Shown here one piece after another: positions 37,897 through 46,387 of a stretch of DNA of 64,000 nucleotides. How positions within the stretch are numbered: position 1 is the first letter of the stretch; each line of letters begins with the position of its first letter. The translations under genes were made by a program, and so were the position numbers. This DNA comes from Chitinophaga pinensis. Its GTDB lineage: Bacteria; Bacteroidota; Bacteroidia; UKL13-3. Where the stretch lies: contig CAMARW010000008.1 in the NCBI GenBank assembly GCA_945860865.1, forward strand, positions 1 through 64,000, in the 5' to 3' direction. The notes below the pieces were generated by a model that saw only the letters and a list, made by a program, of their open reading frames with translations, was not told where the DNA came from and ran no database searches.

Positions 37897-37909
37897 AAAT
37901 TTTTTTGCG

Positions 37910-38605
37910 ATGAAACGATATATCTTTATTATTTTCTTATCCATCAGTTTACCAATACAAGCCAAAAACATGCAAGCTAAAGATACTATTTTTTATGTGT
38001 TCGACCCTATGTGCGGTTGGTGTTTTGGGTTTTCTGGCGTGATAAAACAAGCGGCCAAAGATTATCAGAATGATTTTGAATTTGTGGCAATTAGTGGCGG
38101 CATGGTGGTGGGTGAGCGGGAAGGACCCATTGGCGATTTTGCCGATTATATTTTAGGTGCATACAAGCGAGTAGAGGAGACGGCAGGTGTGAAATTTGGT
38201 GAGCCTTATTTGGATCAGCTTAAAACCAAAACCTTGTATTCCTCATCGGTGGTTCCTTCTATTGCTTTGGCTGTTTTTAGGGAGTTTTTGCCCACCAGAA
38301 CGGTTGAGTTTGCAGGCAGCCTGCAAGACGCATTGTTTGAGCAGGGTAAAGATTTGCGAGAAGATTCTGTTTACTTAGAAATGATAAAGCCATACGGGAT
38401 AAATCCCCAGTTGTTTTTGGAGAAATTGCATTTGGCCAGTTATAAAGAAAAAGCTTTTGCGGGTTTTCAACAATCTGCAAATTTTGGGGTACAAGGATTT
38501 CCAGCTATTTTGGCCTTACACCAAGGTAAATATTATAATTTGGCTAATGGCTATACCGATAAAAAGCAGTTATACGCTGTTTTAGATAAGCTCAAAAAAA
38601 TGTAG
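37910..38605 (+). CDS. DsbA family thiol-disulfide protein (FrnE/COG3531-like)
   Basis: The 231-residue protein runs from ATG 37910, where MKRYIFIIFLSISLPIQA forms a clean signal peptide; a longer frame reaching back into the previous gene is rejected. The redox motif is CGWC in FDPMCGWCFGFSG and the cis-proline lies in VQGFPAILAL. Predicted periplasmic. The COG3531-like type is not a classic DsbA, and its partner is unknown. Confidence 0.87.
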   Translation: MKRYIFIIFLSISLPIQAKNMQAKDTIFYVFDPMCGWCFGFSGVIKQAAKDYQNDFEFVAISGGMVVGEREGPIGDFADYILGAYKRVEETAGVKFGEPYLDQLKTKTLYSSSVVPSIALAVFREFLPTRTVEFAGSLQDALFEQGKDLREDSVYLEMIKPYGINPQLFLEKLHLASYKEKAFAGFQQSANFGVQGFPAILALHQGKYYNLANGYTDKKQLYAVLDKLKKM

Positions 38606-38609
38606 CGGT

Positions 38610-39479
38610 ATGGATAGAAAATCATTTTTAAAATCGGGTTTAATTTTTCCATTTATGGCTATGAATATAGACGAGTTTGAAGCGCATGTAGTAGGTTCTG
38701 ATGCCAAAAGTGATTTAATGCCTGCTTTGTTTGTGGGGCATGGTAGTCCAATGAATGCCATTATACCCAACGAGTTTAACAAGAAGTGGCGCGAGATAGG
38801 GGATAAGTTGCCCAGGCCAAAAGCTATTTTATGTATTTCGGCCCATTGGGAAACCCGCGGTACCAAGGTTACGGCAATGCCTAAACCCAGAACTATTCAC
38901 GATTTTGGCGGCTTTCCTCAAAAGCTGTTTGATACTCAATACCCTGCACCGGGTTCGCCTTTTTTTGCTCAGCAAGTAGTTGATGCAATGAGAGAAGTGC
39001 ATGTAAGTAAAGATTTAGAATGGGGTTTAGACCATGGCTGTTGGAGTGTTTTAAACCCAATGTTTCCCAAGGCAGATATTCCTACTTTTCAATTGAGTTT
39101 AGATTATTTAGCCAAGCCAGAAGATCATTTTAAGATTGCCTTGCAGCTAAAATCGCTGCGTAATAAAGGTGTATTAATTTTGGGTAGTGGCAATATAGTG
39201 CACAATTTGGGCAGAATGGATGCCACCAATAAGCCACATGATTGGGCTATTGCTTTTGATGCATTGGTAAAAGAGCGAATAGAATCGGGCAATTTTGCTA
39301 GCTTGGTGGGTTACCGTGGTTTGGGCGCCAGCGCGTCTATGTCTATACCCACCGCAGAACATTATTTGCCTTTGTTGTATGTACTGGCCGTAAAAGATAA
39401 AACAGATGATTTGCTGTTCTTTAACGAAACCATCGACTTAGGTTCAATCTCCATGCGTAGCATTTATTTCGGGTCGTAG
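38610..39479 (+). CDS. ygiD: DODA-type extradiol ring-opening dioxygenase
   Basis: The 289-residue protein has the class III extradiol pattern: FVGHGSPMNAI, ISAHWETRGTKVTA (metal histidine), TIHDFGGFPQKLFD, GLDHGCWSVL and the late GSGNIVHNLGR. E. coli YgiD is a 4,5-DOPA extradiol dioxygenase. The physiological substrate here is unknown. The N-terminus MDRKSFLKSG faintly resembles a Tat signal but lacks the twin arginine. It starts 4 bp after the DsbA-like gene. Confidence 0.9.
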   Translation: MDRKSFLKSGLIFPFMAMNIDEFEAHVVGSDAKSDLMPALFVGHGSPMNAIIPNEFNKKWREIGDKLPRPKAILCISAHWETRGTKVTAMPKPRTIHDFGGFPQKLFDTQYPAPGSPFFAQQVVDAMREVHVSKDLEWGLDHGCWSVLNPMFPKADIPTFQLSLDYLAKPEDHFKIALQLKSLRNKGVLILGSGNIVHNLGRMDATNKPHDWAIAFDALVKERIESGNFASLVGYRGLGASASMSIPTAEHYLPLLYVLAVKDKTDDLLFFNETIDLGSISMRSIYFGS

Positions 39480-39533
39480 CCTGTTTTTAAACATTCGTGT
39501 ATAAGTATGCGTTTATAAAAAGAATGCTGCTAA

Positions 39534-39541
39534 TATTTTTG
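39534..39541 (+). promoter_or_regulatory. -7 promoter box (TATTTTTG) for the exonuclease/GIY-YIG gene
   Basis: TATTTTTG fits TAnnTTTG and ends 4 bp before the GTG start, implying a leaderless transcript. No clear -33 TTG. Confidence 0.45.
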
Positions 39542-39545
39542 TAAG

Positions 39546-40937
39546 GTGTACGCTATAGTCGATATTGAAACAACAGGTGGTCATGCCACTCAAAACCGCA
39601 TTACGGAGATTTCCATCTTTGTGCATAATGGGGTGGAGGTTATAGATCATTTTGAAACTTTAATTAATCCTGAAATGTATATTCCTCCCTACATTCAGGC
39701 ATTTACAGGCATTACAGATGCGATGGTAGCAGATGCGCCATCTTTTTCTATGGTTGCCGAGCGAATCTATAATTTATTAAAAGACCCCATTTTTATTGCC
39801 CATAATGTTAATTTCGATCATAGTTTTATAAAGAGTCAGCTGCAAGAATGTGGTTTCGATTTAAACGTTAAAAAGCTCTGCACGGTAAGACTTAGTCGTA
39901 AAATAGTGCCGGGTTATAAGAGTTATAGTTTGGGTAATATTTGCTCTTCTTTGGGTATTCATTTAAAAAACAGGCACCGTGCCGGTGGCGATGCCCTTGC
40001 AACGGTTAAGTTGTTTGAATATTTATTGGCACACGATACCGAAAAGCACATCGACGATTCTTTAAAAAGGGGTTCTAAGGAACAAGTGTTGCCGCCAAAC
40101 GTTAATAAAACAGATTTCGAAAAATTGCCCAAAGCACCGGGTGTTTACTATTTTGTAGATGATAAGGGTTTGGCGGTTTATGTGGGTAAGGCCAAGAATA
40201 TTCGGACAAGGGTGGGCACACATTTTAGCGGCGATTTAAAAGGAAAGCAGAAACAAAATTTTATGCGCGAGGTGCATGGTTTTAGTCATACCGCAACGGG
40301 CAATGAATTACTGGCGGTGTTGCTAGAAAGTCACGAAATTAAGCGATTATGGCCCGATGAAAATCGCTCACAAAAACGCGTGCAATCTGTATTTGGTTTG
40401 TACGATTATTTGGATCAAAACAATAAGATAAGATTTGGCATAGATAAGGTAAGAAAAGACACTAAGCCACTGCTTACCTTTAGCACACACGCTGCCGCTT
40501 TACAGTTTTTAAATACCTTGATAGATACCTACGGATTATGCCCTAAATTGTGCAATAGCCAAACCAATAAGGGCGATTGCATACACGTGCAACACCAGAT
40601 TTGCGATGGTTATTGTTTGGTAGCAGAAAACGCAGCAGCATACAATGCCAAAGCACAAACTTTTTTTAATGAGTTAATAGCCGATAAAAAGATTCATTAT
40701 GTTTTGGGAAAGGGCAGAAATTACAAAGAGCAATGTGTTATTTTGTATGAACCCAACAAATTTGTTGCCTATACTTTTTTGGGAATCAACGAAAAAATTG
40801 ACTTTGATATGGTAAAAGAACAAGCCATTTCTTTGAAGATTAATCCATATATGGAATCAATTTTAGCTCAGGTGGTGAGTGGCGAAAAAAGCAAAGGATA
40901 TAAGGTTTTTACCCAGTTAAAAATGGCCGTTTTATAG
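39546..40937 (+). CDS. DEDDh exonuclease fused to a GIY-YIG (UvrC-type) endonuclease domain
   Basis: The 463-residue protein starts at GTG (MYAIVDIETTG). The N-terminal 3'-5' exonuclease shows DIETTG at residues 6-11, HNVNFDHSFI and HRAGGDALAT, the DEDDh set seen in the DnaQ epsilon family. After a linker, LPKAPGVYYFVDDKGLAVYVGKAKNIRTR (about residues 195-225) is a GIY-YIG nuclease as in UvrC/Cho. The C-terminal part carries cysteines (CPKLCN, GDCIHVQHQICDGYC) reminiscent of UvrC. Such fusions are known in several phyla; a repair role is inferred. It overlaps fmt tail to tail by 6 bp. Confidence 0.9.
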   Translation: MYAIVDIETTGGHATQNRITEISIFVHNGVEVIDHFETLINPEMYIPPYIQAFTGITDAMVADAPSFSMVAERIYNLLKDPIFIAHNVNFDHSFIKSQLQECGFDLNVKKLCTVRLSRKIVPGYKSYSLGNICSSLGIHLKNRHRAGGDALATVKLFEYLLAHDTEKHIDDSLKRGSKEQVLPPNVNKTDFEKLPKAPGVYYFVDDKGLAVYVGKAKNIRTRVGTHFSGDLKGKQKQNFMREVHGFSHTATGNELLAVLLESHEIKRLWPDENRSQKRVQSVFGLYDYLDQNNKIRFGIDKVRKDTKPLLTFSTHAAALQFLNTLIDTYGLCPKLCNSQTNKGDCIHVQHQICDGYCLVAENAAAYNAKAQTFFNELIADKKIHYVLGKGRNYKEQCVILYEPNKFVAYTFLGINEKIDFDMVKEQAISLKINPYMESILAQVVSGEKSKGYKVFTQLKMAVL

Positions 40938-41849
40938 GTCTGAACCAATAGCATTTCCGCGTAAAAAGCTTTCAATGTCCATACGTTTTTTTGATTCCAT
41001 TTGCACGTCCAATAAATAGATAAATCCATCTAAACATCCAACTTTTAGAAAGCTTTTTTGGTCGCAGGTAATCTTTGTGGGCTCTGCTGCAGCTGTGTTT
41101 GGTTCAAACCGAGCTTTAAATACTTTTACTTGTTTGCTGTTTATAAAGGTAAATGCGGCAGGGTATGGGTTCATGCCTCTAATGAGGTTAATGATGTTTT
41201 GCCCAGGCTGGTTCCAATCTATTTGGCAATGCGCTTTAAATATTTTTGGCGCTACCTTTTTACTGCTTTCGCCTTGCGGCATGCCTTGTGTATTGCCTGC
41301 TTTAATGAGTTCTAACGATTGCAACATTACCGTTGCACCCAAGTGCATGAGTGTGTCATGTAGCTCGCCGGCGTTGGTGTTTGAACCAATTTCGCAGGCG
41401 GCACTGAGTAAAATATCGCCGGTATCAATCTCGTGTTTAAGGAAAAATGTGCTTACGCCGCTTACTATTTCGCCATTAATAATGGCCCAATTAATGGGCG
41501 CTGCTCCGCGGTAATCTGGCAACAAAGAGGCATGTAAATTGATGGTGCCCAAGGGCGGCATATGCCATACTATTTCGGGCAACATTCTAAAGGCAATTAC
41601 TACTTGCAAATCGGCTTTATAGCTTCGCAGTTCCTCAATAAATGCTGGGTTGCGTAATTTCTCTGGCTGCAATACCGGAATATTTTGCGAAACCGCGTAT
41701 TGTTTAACAGGAGATTGTTGTAATTTCATTCCCCTGCCCGCAGGTTTATCTGGCATGGTAACAACCGCAACCACCTCATGCTTGGCCTCAACCATAGCTT
41801 TAAGCGAAGCCACAGCAAAATCTGGTGTTCCGAGGAATATGATGCGCAT
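40932..41849 (-). CDS. fmt: Methionyl-tRNA formyltransferase
   Basis: Fmt formylates initiator Met-tRNA. The 305-residue protein has IIFLGTPDFAV at the N-terminus, the catalytic region INLHASLLPDYRGAAPINWAI, the D in HEIDTGDILL, and a C-terminal tRNA-binding OB domain. The ATG at 41849 lies directly after a period-7 repeat that fills the gap to the upstream S46 peptidase. Confidence 0.97.
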   Translation of the reverse strand: MRIIFLGTPDFAVASLKAMVEAKHEVVAVVTMPDKPAGRGMKLQQSPVKQYAVSQNIPVLQPEKLRNPAFIEELRSYKADLQVVIAFRMLPEIVWHMPPLGTINLHASLLPDYRGAAPINWAIINGEIVSGVSTFFLKHEIDTGDILLSAACEIGSNTNAGELHDTLMHLGATVMLQSLELIKAGNTQGMPQGESSKKVAPKIFKAHCQIDWNQPGQNIINLIRGMNPYPAAFTFINSKQVKVFKARFEPNTAAAEPTKITCDQKSFLKVGCLDGFIYLLDVQMESKKRMDIESFLRGNAIGSDL

Positions 41850-41983
41850 TACAATTATAAATTACGAATTACGAATTACGGGTTACGGGTTATGAATTAA
41901 AAATTACGAATTACGAATTAAAAATTACGAGTTCAAAATTGATGTTTTGAAATAGGTGAACCAAATCTCTTTTCTGGATTCTA
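41850..41983 (-). repeat. Dispersed intergenic repeat, copy A, ending in period-7 microsatellite
   Basis: Read on the minus strand it begins at the S46 stop (TAGAATCCAGA) and continues AAAAGAGATTTGGTTCACC. It then runs through ATCAATTTTGAACTCG into about eleven heptamers of the AATTCGT/AACCCGT/AATTTTT type, up to the fmt ATG. The non-microsatellite part is nearly identical to copy B at 47270-47398, which has the opposite orientation. Confidence 0.85.
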
Positions 41984-44131
41984 TATTCCTAATTCTTTTA
42001 ATAAATTTTGAGCTTTGGCAACTTTTTGAACGGTCCACAATACGTAGCGAATATCTACGGCCACGCTTCGGCTGTAGGCTTCGTTCCAAGCGTAATCGTT
42101 GATGGTGGCGGTATAGGCTCGGTCGAAATTAACGCCTACTAGGTCGCCGTTTTCATCTAAAACCGGACTGCCACTGTTGCCACCTGTGGTATCTAGGTTG
42201 TATAAAAAGTTAACCGGTAAATCTTGCAAATCTGGGTGCATAAAATTGCCCAAATCTTTTGCTGCATATAGGTCTTTAATAATTTGCAGCAATTCAAAAT
42301 CTTTGCCATCTTCCTTTTCAATAACGCCTGCCAAGGTGGTAAACGGTTTGTTGTATTCGCCATCGTTAGGATAGTATCCCCTAACATAGCCGTAGGTAAA
42401 ACGCAAGGTAGCGTTGGCATCTGGAATAAATTGTTTTTGTTTGAAAGCATTTTTGGCATCGGCATAGCGAGCTAAAAGTCCGTTCATTTTGCCATCGCGT
42501 ATGCGATCGAGTGCATCAAAAGTGTTCATTTCAACATTGATATCACCTGCTAAAACAGTTAAGCCATCTTTTATCTTGCTGAACCCATCTCCGCTATCGG
42601 CCAATATTTTAAGCATATAATCTTTGTTGGATACCTTTGTTTTGTCGAAAAGTTGAGCGATGTATTTTCTTCTGGCCTCATCGCTTGGGTATTTTTTATA
42701 GAAGGCTTCTACGGCTGCCACTTTGTTTTCGCTATTAAACGCATGGGCATCTGCAAACATTTTTAGTATGGCATCAATTTCTATGGCTGGGTCCATTTGG
42801 CCATACAAACGAGCAAATATGCCTTTTAATTTAGGCACTTGGGTGCTCAAAAAACCTTGTTTGTCGGATTTATTTTTGAGGGGCAAATAGTTTATTTTGT
42901 AATTATCTATGGCTGCGGCCATCTGTAGGGTAGGCGATACATTGTAAATATAATCTAAGAATAAATTGCGTGGTGCTTGGGCAATTACTTCTTTGTAGAG
43001 GTTATTTATAGTAGGTACCACATCACCAAATTGTGCTTTAAGTTTAGGGTCAGACAGAATAAACTTTTGCATTTCTTGCTCCTCTGCGTATTTCTTGGCG
43101 GTTAGTCCAACCCTCCTAAACCCTTGCAACTTGCCTTTGTAGTTTTTGGTAACATTGGCCAAAGATTTAATTTTACCGGCATATTTTATTTGGATGCTAT
43201 CGCTGTTTTTGCCTAGTTCTTCCATTTTATTTATTTGCCAATCGTAGAGGTTGCTTACATATTTAAGCATGTTTTCTTCGTGGTATTGGTAAAAGGCTGC
43301 TGGTTGATTGCGAAAGGTTCTGCCGGGGTAACCTAGTATAAAAACGAAATCATTGTCTTTGATACCTTTGGTATTTATTTTCAAGAATTTTTTAGGCTTA
43401 AAAGGCACGTTGTTTGCGCTGTATTCGGCAGCCGAGCCATCTGGGGCAACGTAGGCCCTTAAGAAGGCAAAATCTCCACTGTGACGCGGCCAAACCCAAT
43501 TGTCTTTTTCTCCGCCATACTCGCCAATGCTGCGTGCTGGAACGTAAACAACGCGCACATCTTTGAGCATTTGATACCTAAATAGCACATACGTTTTTCC
43601 TGTAAACATTTCGGAAATTTCGCATTGTAGGTTTTTGTTTATTTTATTTTCTTCTTCGGTAATTTTTTTGATGTTTGCCGCTATTATTTTCAGTCGCTCT
43701 ACTGGGTCGCTGGTGCTTTGTGTACCCATTAAAACTTCGCTCGATACATCGCTATAGCTTGCAGTAATTTTGCACACTAAACCTTTGGCTTGTGCTTCTT
43801 GCTCGCGGTTATTGGCTAAGAAGCCATCGCGCATATAATTATTTTGAACCGTACTCATGGCTACTACATAACCAAAAGCACAATGGTGATTGGTTACTAT
43901 TAAACCATCGTTTGAAACAAAAGAGCCGGTGCAACCGCCCACACGCACAATGGCATCAATGGTACTCACGCCACTTGGGTTGTATAAATCAATGGGAGCC
44001 ATTTTAAGACCTGCTTTTTTGAGGTCGATATTTTTCATTTCAGAAAGCGGAAACATGCCTTCATCTGCTTTGTGGCTTTGAAAAAGAAAGCCAACACCAA
44101 GTATAATTGCCGTAAAAAGTAATTTTTTCAT
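41981..44131 (-). CDS. S46 family dipeptidyl-peptidase (DPP7/DPP11-like)
   Basis: The 716-residue protein is from ATG 44131 (MKKLLFTAIILGVGFLFQ signal peptide). An ORF extension upstream runs through a period-7 repeat and is rejected. The serine-protease residues are visible: His83 in TNHHCAFG and the serine in GGNSGSPVLDENGDLVG near residue 652. S46 peptidases act in the periplasm of Bacteroidota and release dipeptides from oligopeptides; DPP7 prefers hydrophobic and DPP11 acidic P1 residues. I cannot decide which from sequence alone. Confidence 0.93.
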   Translation of the reverse strand: MKKLLFTAIILGVGFLFQSHKADEGMFPLSEMKNIDLKKAGLKMAPIDLYNPSGVSTIDAIVRVGGCTGSFVSNDGLIVTNHHCAFGYVVAMSTVQNNYMRDGFLANNREQEAQAKGLVCKITASYSDVSSEVLMGTQSTSDPVERLKIIAANIKKITEEENKINKNLQCEISEMFTGKTYVLFRYQMLKDVRVVYVPARSIGEYGGEKDNWVWPRHSGDFAFLRAYVAPDGSAAEYSANNVPFKPKKFLKINTKGIKDNDFVFILGYPGRTFRNQPAAFYQYHEENMLKYVSNLYDWQINKMEELGKNSDSIQIKYAGKIKSLANVTKNYKGKLQGFRRVGLTAKKYAEEQEMQKFILSDPKLKAQFGDVVPTINNLYKEVIAQAPRNLFLDYIYNVSPTLQMAAAIDNYKINYLPLKNKSDKQGFLSTQVPKLKGIFARLYGQMDPAIEIDAILKMFADAHAFNSENKVAAVEAFYKKYPSDEARRKYIAQLFDKTKVSNKDYMLKILADSGDGFSKIKDGLTVLAGDINVEMNTFDALDRIRDGKMNGLLARYADAKNAFKQKQFIPDANATLRFTYGYVRGYYPNDGEYNKPFTTLAGVIEKEDGKDFELLQIIKDLYAAKDLGNFMHPDLQDLPVNFLYNLDTTGGNSGSPVLDENGDLVGVNFDRAYTATINDYAWNEAYSRSVAVDIRYVLWTVQKVAKAQNLLKELGI

Positions 44132-44188
44132 ACGCCGCGAAAGTAAGAAAAAAAGTTGATAGTCCATAGTCCATAGTCGATAGTACAT
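44132..44188. repeat. Period-7 microsatellite (ACTATGG type) upstream of the S46 peptidase
   Basis: Just before the peptidase start the minus strand reads ACTATCG ACTATGG ACTATGG ACTATCA. These heptamers are unrelated in sequence to, but have the same period as, the repeats at 41.9 and 47.3 kb. Confidence 0.6.
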
Positions 44189-44308
44189 CGTGGTTGGTCA
44201 ATGCAGATAAATACGGCCAATTTTTTTAAACGCACGGTCGTACGTCTATAAAAAACGGGTTACATTCATTTTAAATAAGGTTATAACACAATTATAAAAC
44301 CGATTGAT

Positions 44309-45004
44309 TTAAACGCTAAAAGGTCTTGGTTTTTGCAAGGCATTAGTTAGCACGCATTGCTCGGCGCTTTGTAAATCTTGTAGGGTGCATATAGTTTCTA
44401 GGCAAGGGTTTTCTTGCATAAAGAGTACTCTGCCAATGCCATCTACGCAACCTGAGGATAGCGGAGGCGTATGCCAAATACCGTTCTTTAGCCAAAAGAT
44501 ATTGCTAGAACTGGCTTCTATAATTTCGTTGTTGGTATTGAGTATGAGGGCATCGTCTAAGTTATTTTCTTTGGCCCAAATGCTGGCCATCACATATACC
44601 AAGGCATTCCCTGTTTTGAGATTAGAGAATGGTCCGGGTGCTTTGCTTTGTTCCCTGTATACGCCTAATTGTAATGGCTGTAAAATGGGTTTTGGTTCGA
44701 ACCGAAATATTGAGATTTGGTATTTGCTACGGTTGCTGTTGGGGAGGTAGAAGCCCTCTGAATCTCTGTATAATACAAATCTGGCGCGGAGTGTTTGGAC
44801 ACTTGGTTGCTGCATACGAAAAAGGGCGGCATGGTGGAGAATTTCTTGGTAAAATTTTTCCTCATTTAACCCACAAAGCTCCATTTTTAACAAGGCGGCA
44901 GATTCGCTTAAGCGCTTGTAATGCAGCGTTAAATGCGGTATGGTATCGTTCTGAACCAATATTGTTTCGAATAATAAATCGCCGTAAAAAAATGCTCTTT
45001 CCAT
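44309..45004 (-). CDS. Class IV aminotransferase / aminodeoxychorismate lyase-like protein
   Basis: The 231-residue protein is a fold-type IV PLP enzyme: ERAFFYGDLLFETI at the start, the PLP lysine in SNLKTGNALVYV, and EASSSNIFWLKNG near the phosphate-binding loop. The length and ending favour 4-amino-4-deoxychorismate lyase (PabC, folate pathway) over branched-chain aminotransferase, but substrate cannot be fixed by eye. The gene contains one exact GGTTCGAACC. It is divergent from the thiolase. Confidence 0.82.
   Translation of the reverse strand: MERAFFYGDLLFETILVQNDTIPHLTLHYKRLSESAALLKMELCGLNEEKFYQEILHHAALFRMQQPSVQTLRARFVLYRDSEGFYLPNSNRSKYQISIFRFEPKPILQPLQLGVYREQSKAPGPFSNLKTGNALVYVMASIWAKENNLDDALILNTNNEIIEASSSNIFWLKNGIWHTPPLSSGCVDGIGRVLFMQENPCLETICTLQDLQSAEQCVLTNALQKPRPFSV
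44694..44703. repeat. Iterated palindrome GGTTCGAACC (in the class IV aminotransferase gene)
   Basis: An exact copy in context TTTGGTTCGAACCGAA; the gene on the minus strand reads it as R-F-E-P, a different frame from the mutS2 copy. Confidence 0.8.
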
Positions 45005-45012
45005 GAAAATGA

Positions 45013-45042
45013 TTTGTTGGTAAAGGTAAATAGCTACATTTG
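45013..45042 (+). promoter_or_regulatory. Bacteroidota-type promoter of the thiolase gene
   Basis: TTTG at 45013-45016, 18 bp, then TACATTTG at 45035-45042 match the -33/-7 consensus. The thiolase ATG at 45068 follows after a 25-bp gap. It supports the downstream start over the longer frame from 45014. Confidence 0.7.
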
Positions 45043-45067
45043 CGCCACCAAAATAAAGTTTATTTTA

Positions 45068-46246
45068 ATGAAAACAGTTTATATTGTATCGGCGGTTCGT
45101 ACGCCCATTGGTGCATTTAACGGAGCTTTGGCTTCTTTAACCGCGCCTCAATTAGGTTCAATTGCTATTAAAGGTGCTTTAGAAAAAGCCGGTGTGGCTC
45201 CAGAAATGGTGCAAGAAGTATACATGGGTAATGTATTATCTGCTGGTTTGGGTCAGGCACCCGCAACCCAAGCCATGTTGGGTGCTGGTATTCCCAATAC
45301 CGTTCCTTCTACCACTATTAATAAAGTATGTGCATCTGGTTCTAAAGCCATTATGTTGGCTGCCCAATCTATTATGATGGGAATTAATGATGTGGTAGTA
45401 GCTGGTGGTATGGAAAGCATGAGTAATATTCCATATTATTTAGATAAGGCCAGAAACGGCTATCGTTTGGGTCATGGTACCATTATAGATGGCATGGTAA
45501 AAGATGGTTTGTGGGATGTATACAAAGATTTTCACATGGGTAATGCGGCAGAAATGTGTGCCAAAGAATATAATATTACCCGCGAAGACCAAGATACTTT
45601 TGCTATAGAAAGCTATACCCGCGCGCAAAATGCCTATGCAAAAAATGCATTTTCGGATGAAATTATACCGGTTTCTATTGCCGTTAGAGGCAAAGACCCT
45701 ATTATAGTTTCGGTAGATGAAGAGTATACCAAAGTAAATTTTGATAAGTTAAAAACATTGAAACCTGCTTTTGAAAAAGAAGGAACCATTACTGCGGCTA
45801 ACGCCTCTAAGTTAAATGATGGTGCAAGCGCTTTGGTTTTAGTGAGCGAAGAAAAATTGAAAGAATTAGGTTTAAAACCATTAGCAAAAATTACAGGATT
45901 TGCAGATGCAGCGCAGGCACCTGAGTGGTTTACAACAGCTCCAGCTTTAGCCGTTCCAAAGGCATTAAAAATGGCTGGCGTAAATGCAGCAGATGTAGAT
46001 TATTACGAATTAAATGAAGCCTTTTCTGTGGTAGGCATTGCAAACACCCAAATTTTGGGCTTAGATGCTAACAAGGTTAATCCGCGCGGTGGTGCCGTGG
46101 CTTTGGGTCACCCGTTGGGAAGCTCTGGTTCTAGAATAGTAGTAACATTGGTGCACGAACTATTGCAAGATGGCAAGAAAATAGGCGTTACAGGTATTTG
46201 TAACGGCGGCGGTGGTGCTTCAGCCATTGTGATAGAAACTGTATAA
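45068..46246 (+). CDS. Acetyl-CoA C-acetyltransferase (thiolase)
   Basis: The 392-residue protein from ATG 45068 (MKTVYIVSAVRTPIGAFNGA) has the nucleophile Cys88 in INKVCASGSKAIML, the ELNEAFSVVG block, the histidine in GGAVALGHPLGSSGSR and the second cysteine in GICNGGGGASAIVIE. Thiolases condense or cleave acetoacetyl-CoA or longer 3-ketoacyl-CoA. The length suits a short-chain biosynthetic type. A 3-hydroxyacyl-CoA dehydrogenase 11 kb away probably works in the same pathway. Confidence 0.95.
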   Translation: MKTVYIVSAVRTPIGAFNGALASLTAPQLGSIAIKGALEKAGVAPEMVQEVYMGNVLSAGLGQAPATQAMLGAGIPNTVPSTTINKVCASGSKAIMLAAQSIMMGINDVVVAGGMESMSNIPYYLDKARNGYRLGHGTIIDGMVKDGLWDVYKDFHMGNAAEMCAKEYNITREDQDTFAIESYTRAQNAYAKNAFSDEIIPVSIAVRGKDPIIVSVDEEYTKVNFDKLKTLKPAFEKEGTITAANASKLNDGASALVLVSEEKLKELGLKPLAKITGFADAAQAPEWFTTAPALAVPKALKMAGVNAADVDYYELNEAFSVVGIANTQILGLDANKVNPRGGAVALGHPLGSSGSRIVVTLVHELLQDGKKIGVTGICNGGGGASAIVIETV

Positions 46247-46300
46247 AATAGCTTGTAGATTTAATCCAAAATCTTTGTTATATTCGTTTCAAAAAAAATG

Positions 46301-46371
46301 AAGCTGCAAAGAGAATAGTAATTGTGAAAACAGAAATGATTTCGTTGCTATTCTTTTTGCAGCTTTTTTTT
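46301..46371. terminator. Long-stem terminator after the thiolase gene
   Basis: AAGCTGCAAAGAGAATAG (46301-46318) pairs with 46348-46365 at 17 of 18 positions across a 29-nt loop. Eight A precede the stem and eight T follow it, so it can act on both strands. The long loop is unusual for an intrinsic terminator. Confidence 0.75.
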
Positions 46372-46387
46372 GACCCAAAATAGAAGC

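Noticed and set aside
41850..41935. Heptamer array resembling a CRISPR
   Set aside because: The units are 7 bp, contiguous and without spacers, and no cas genes are nearby. It is a microsatellite.
44132..44188. N-terminal extension of the S46 peptidase starting at 44188
   Set aside because: The extra residues come from a period-7 repeat, and the ATG at 44131 gives a normal signal peptide.
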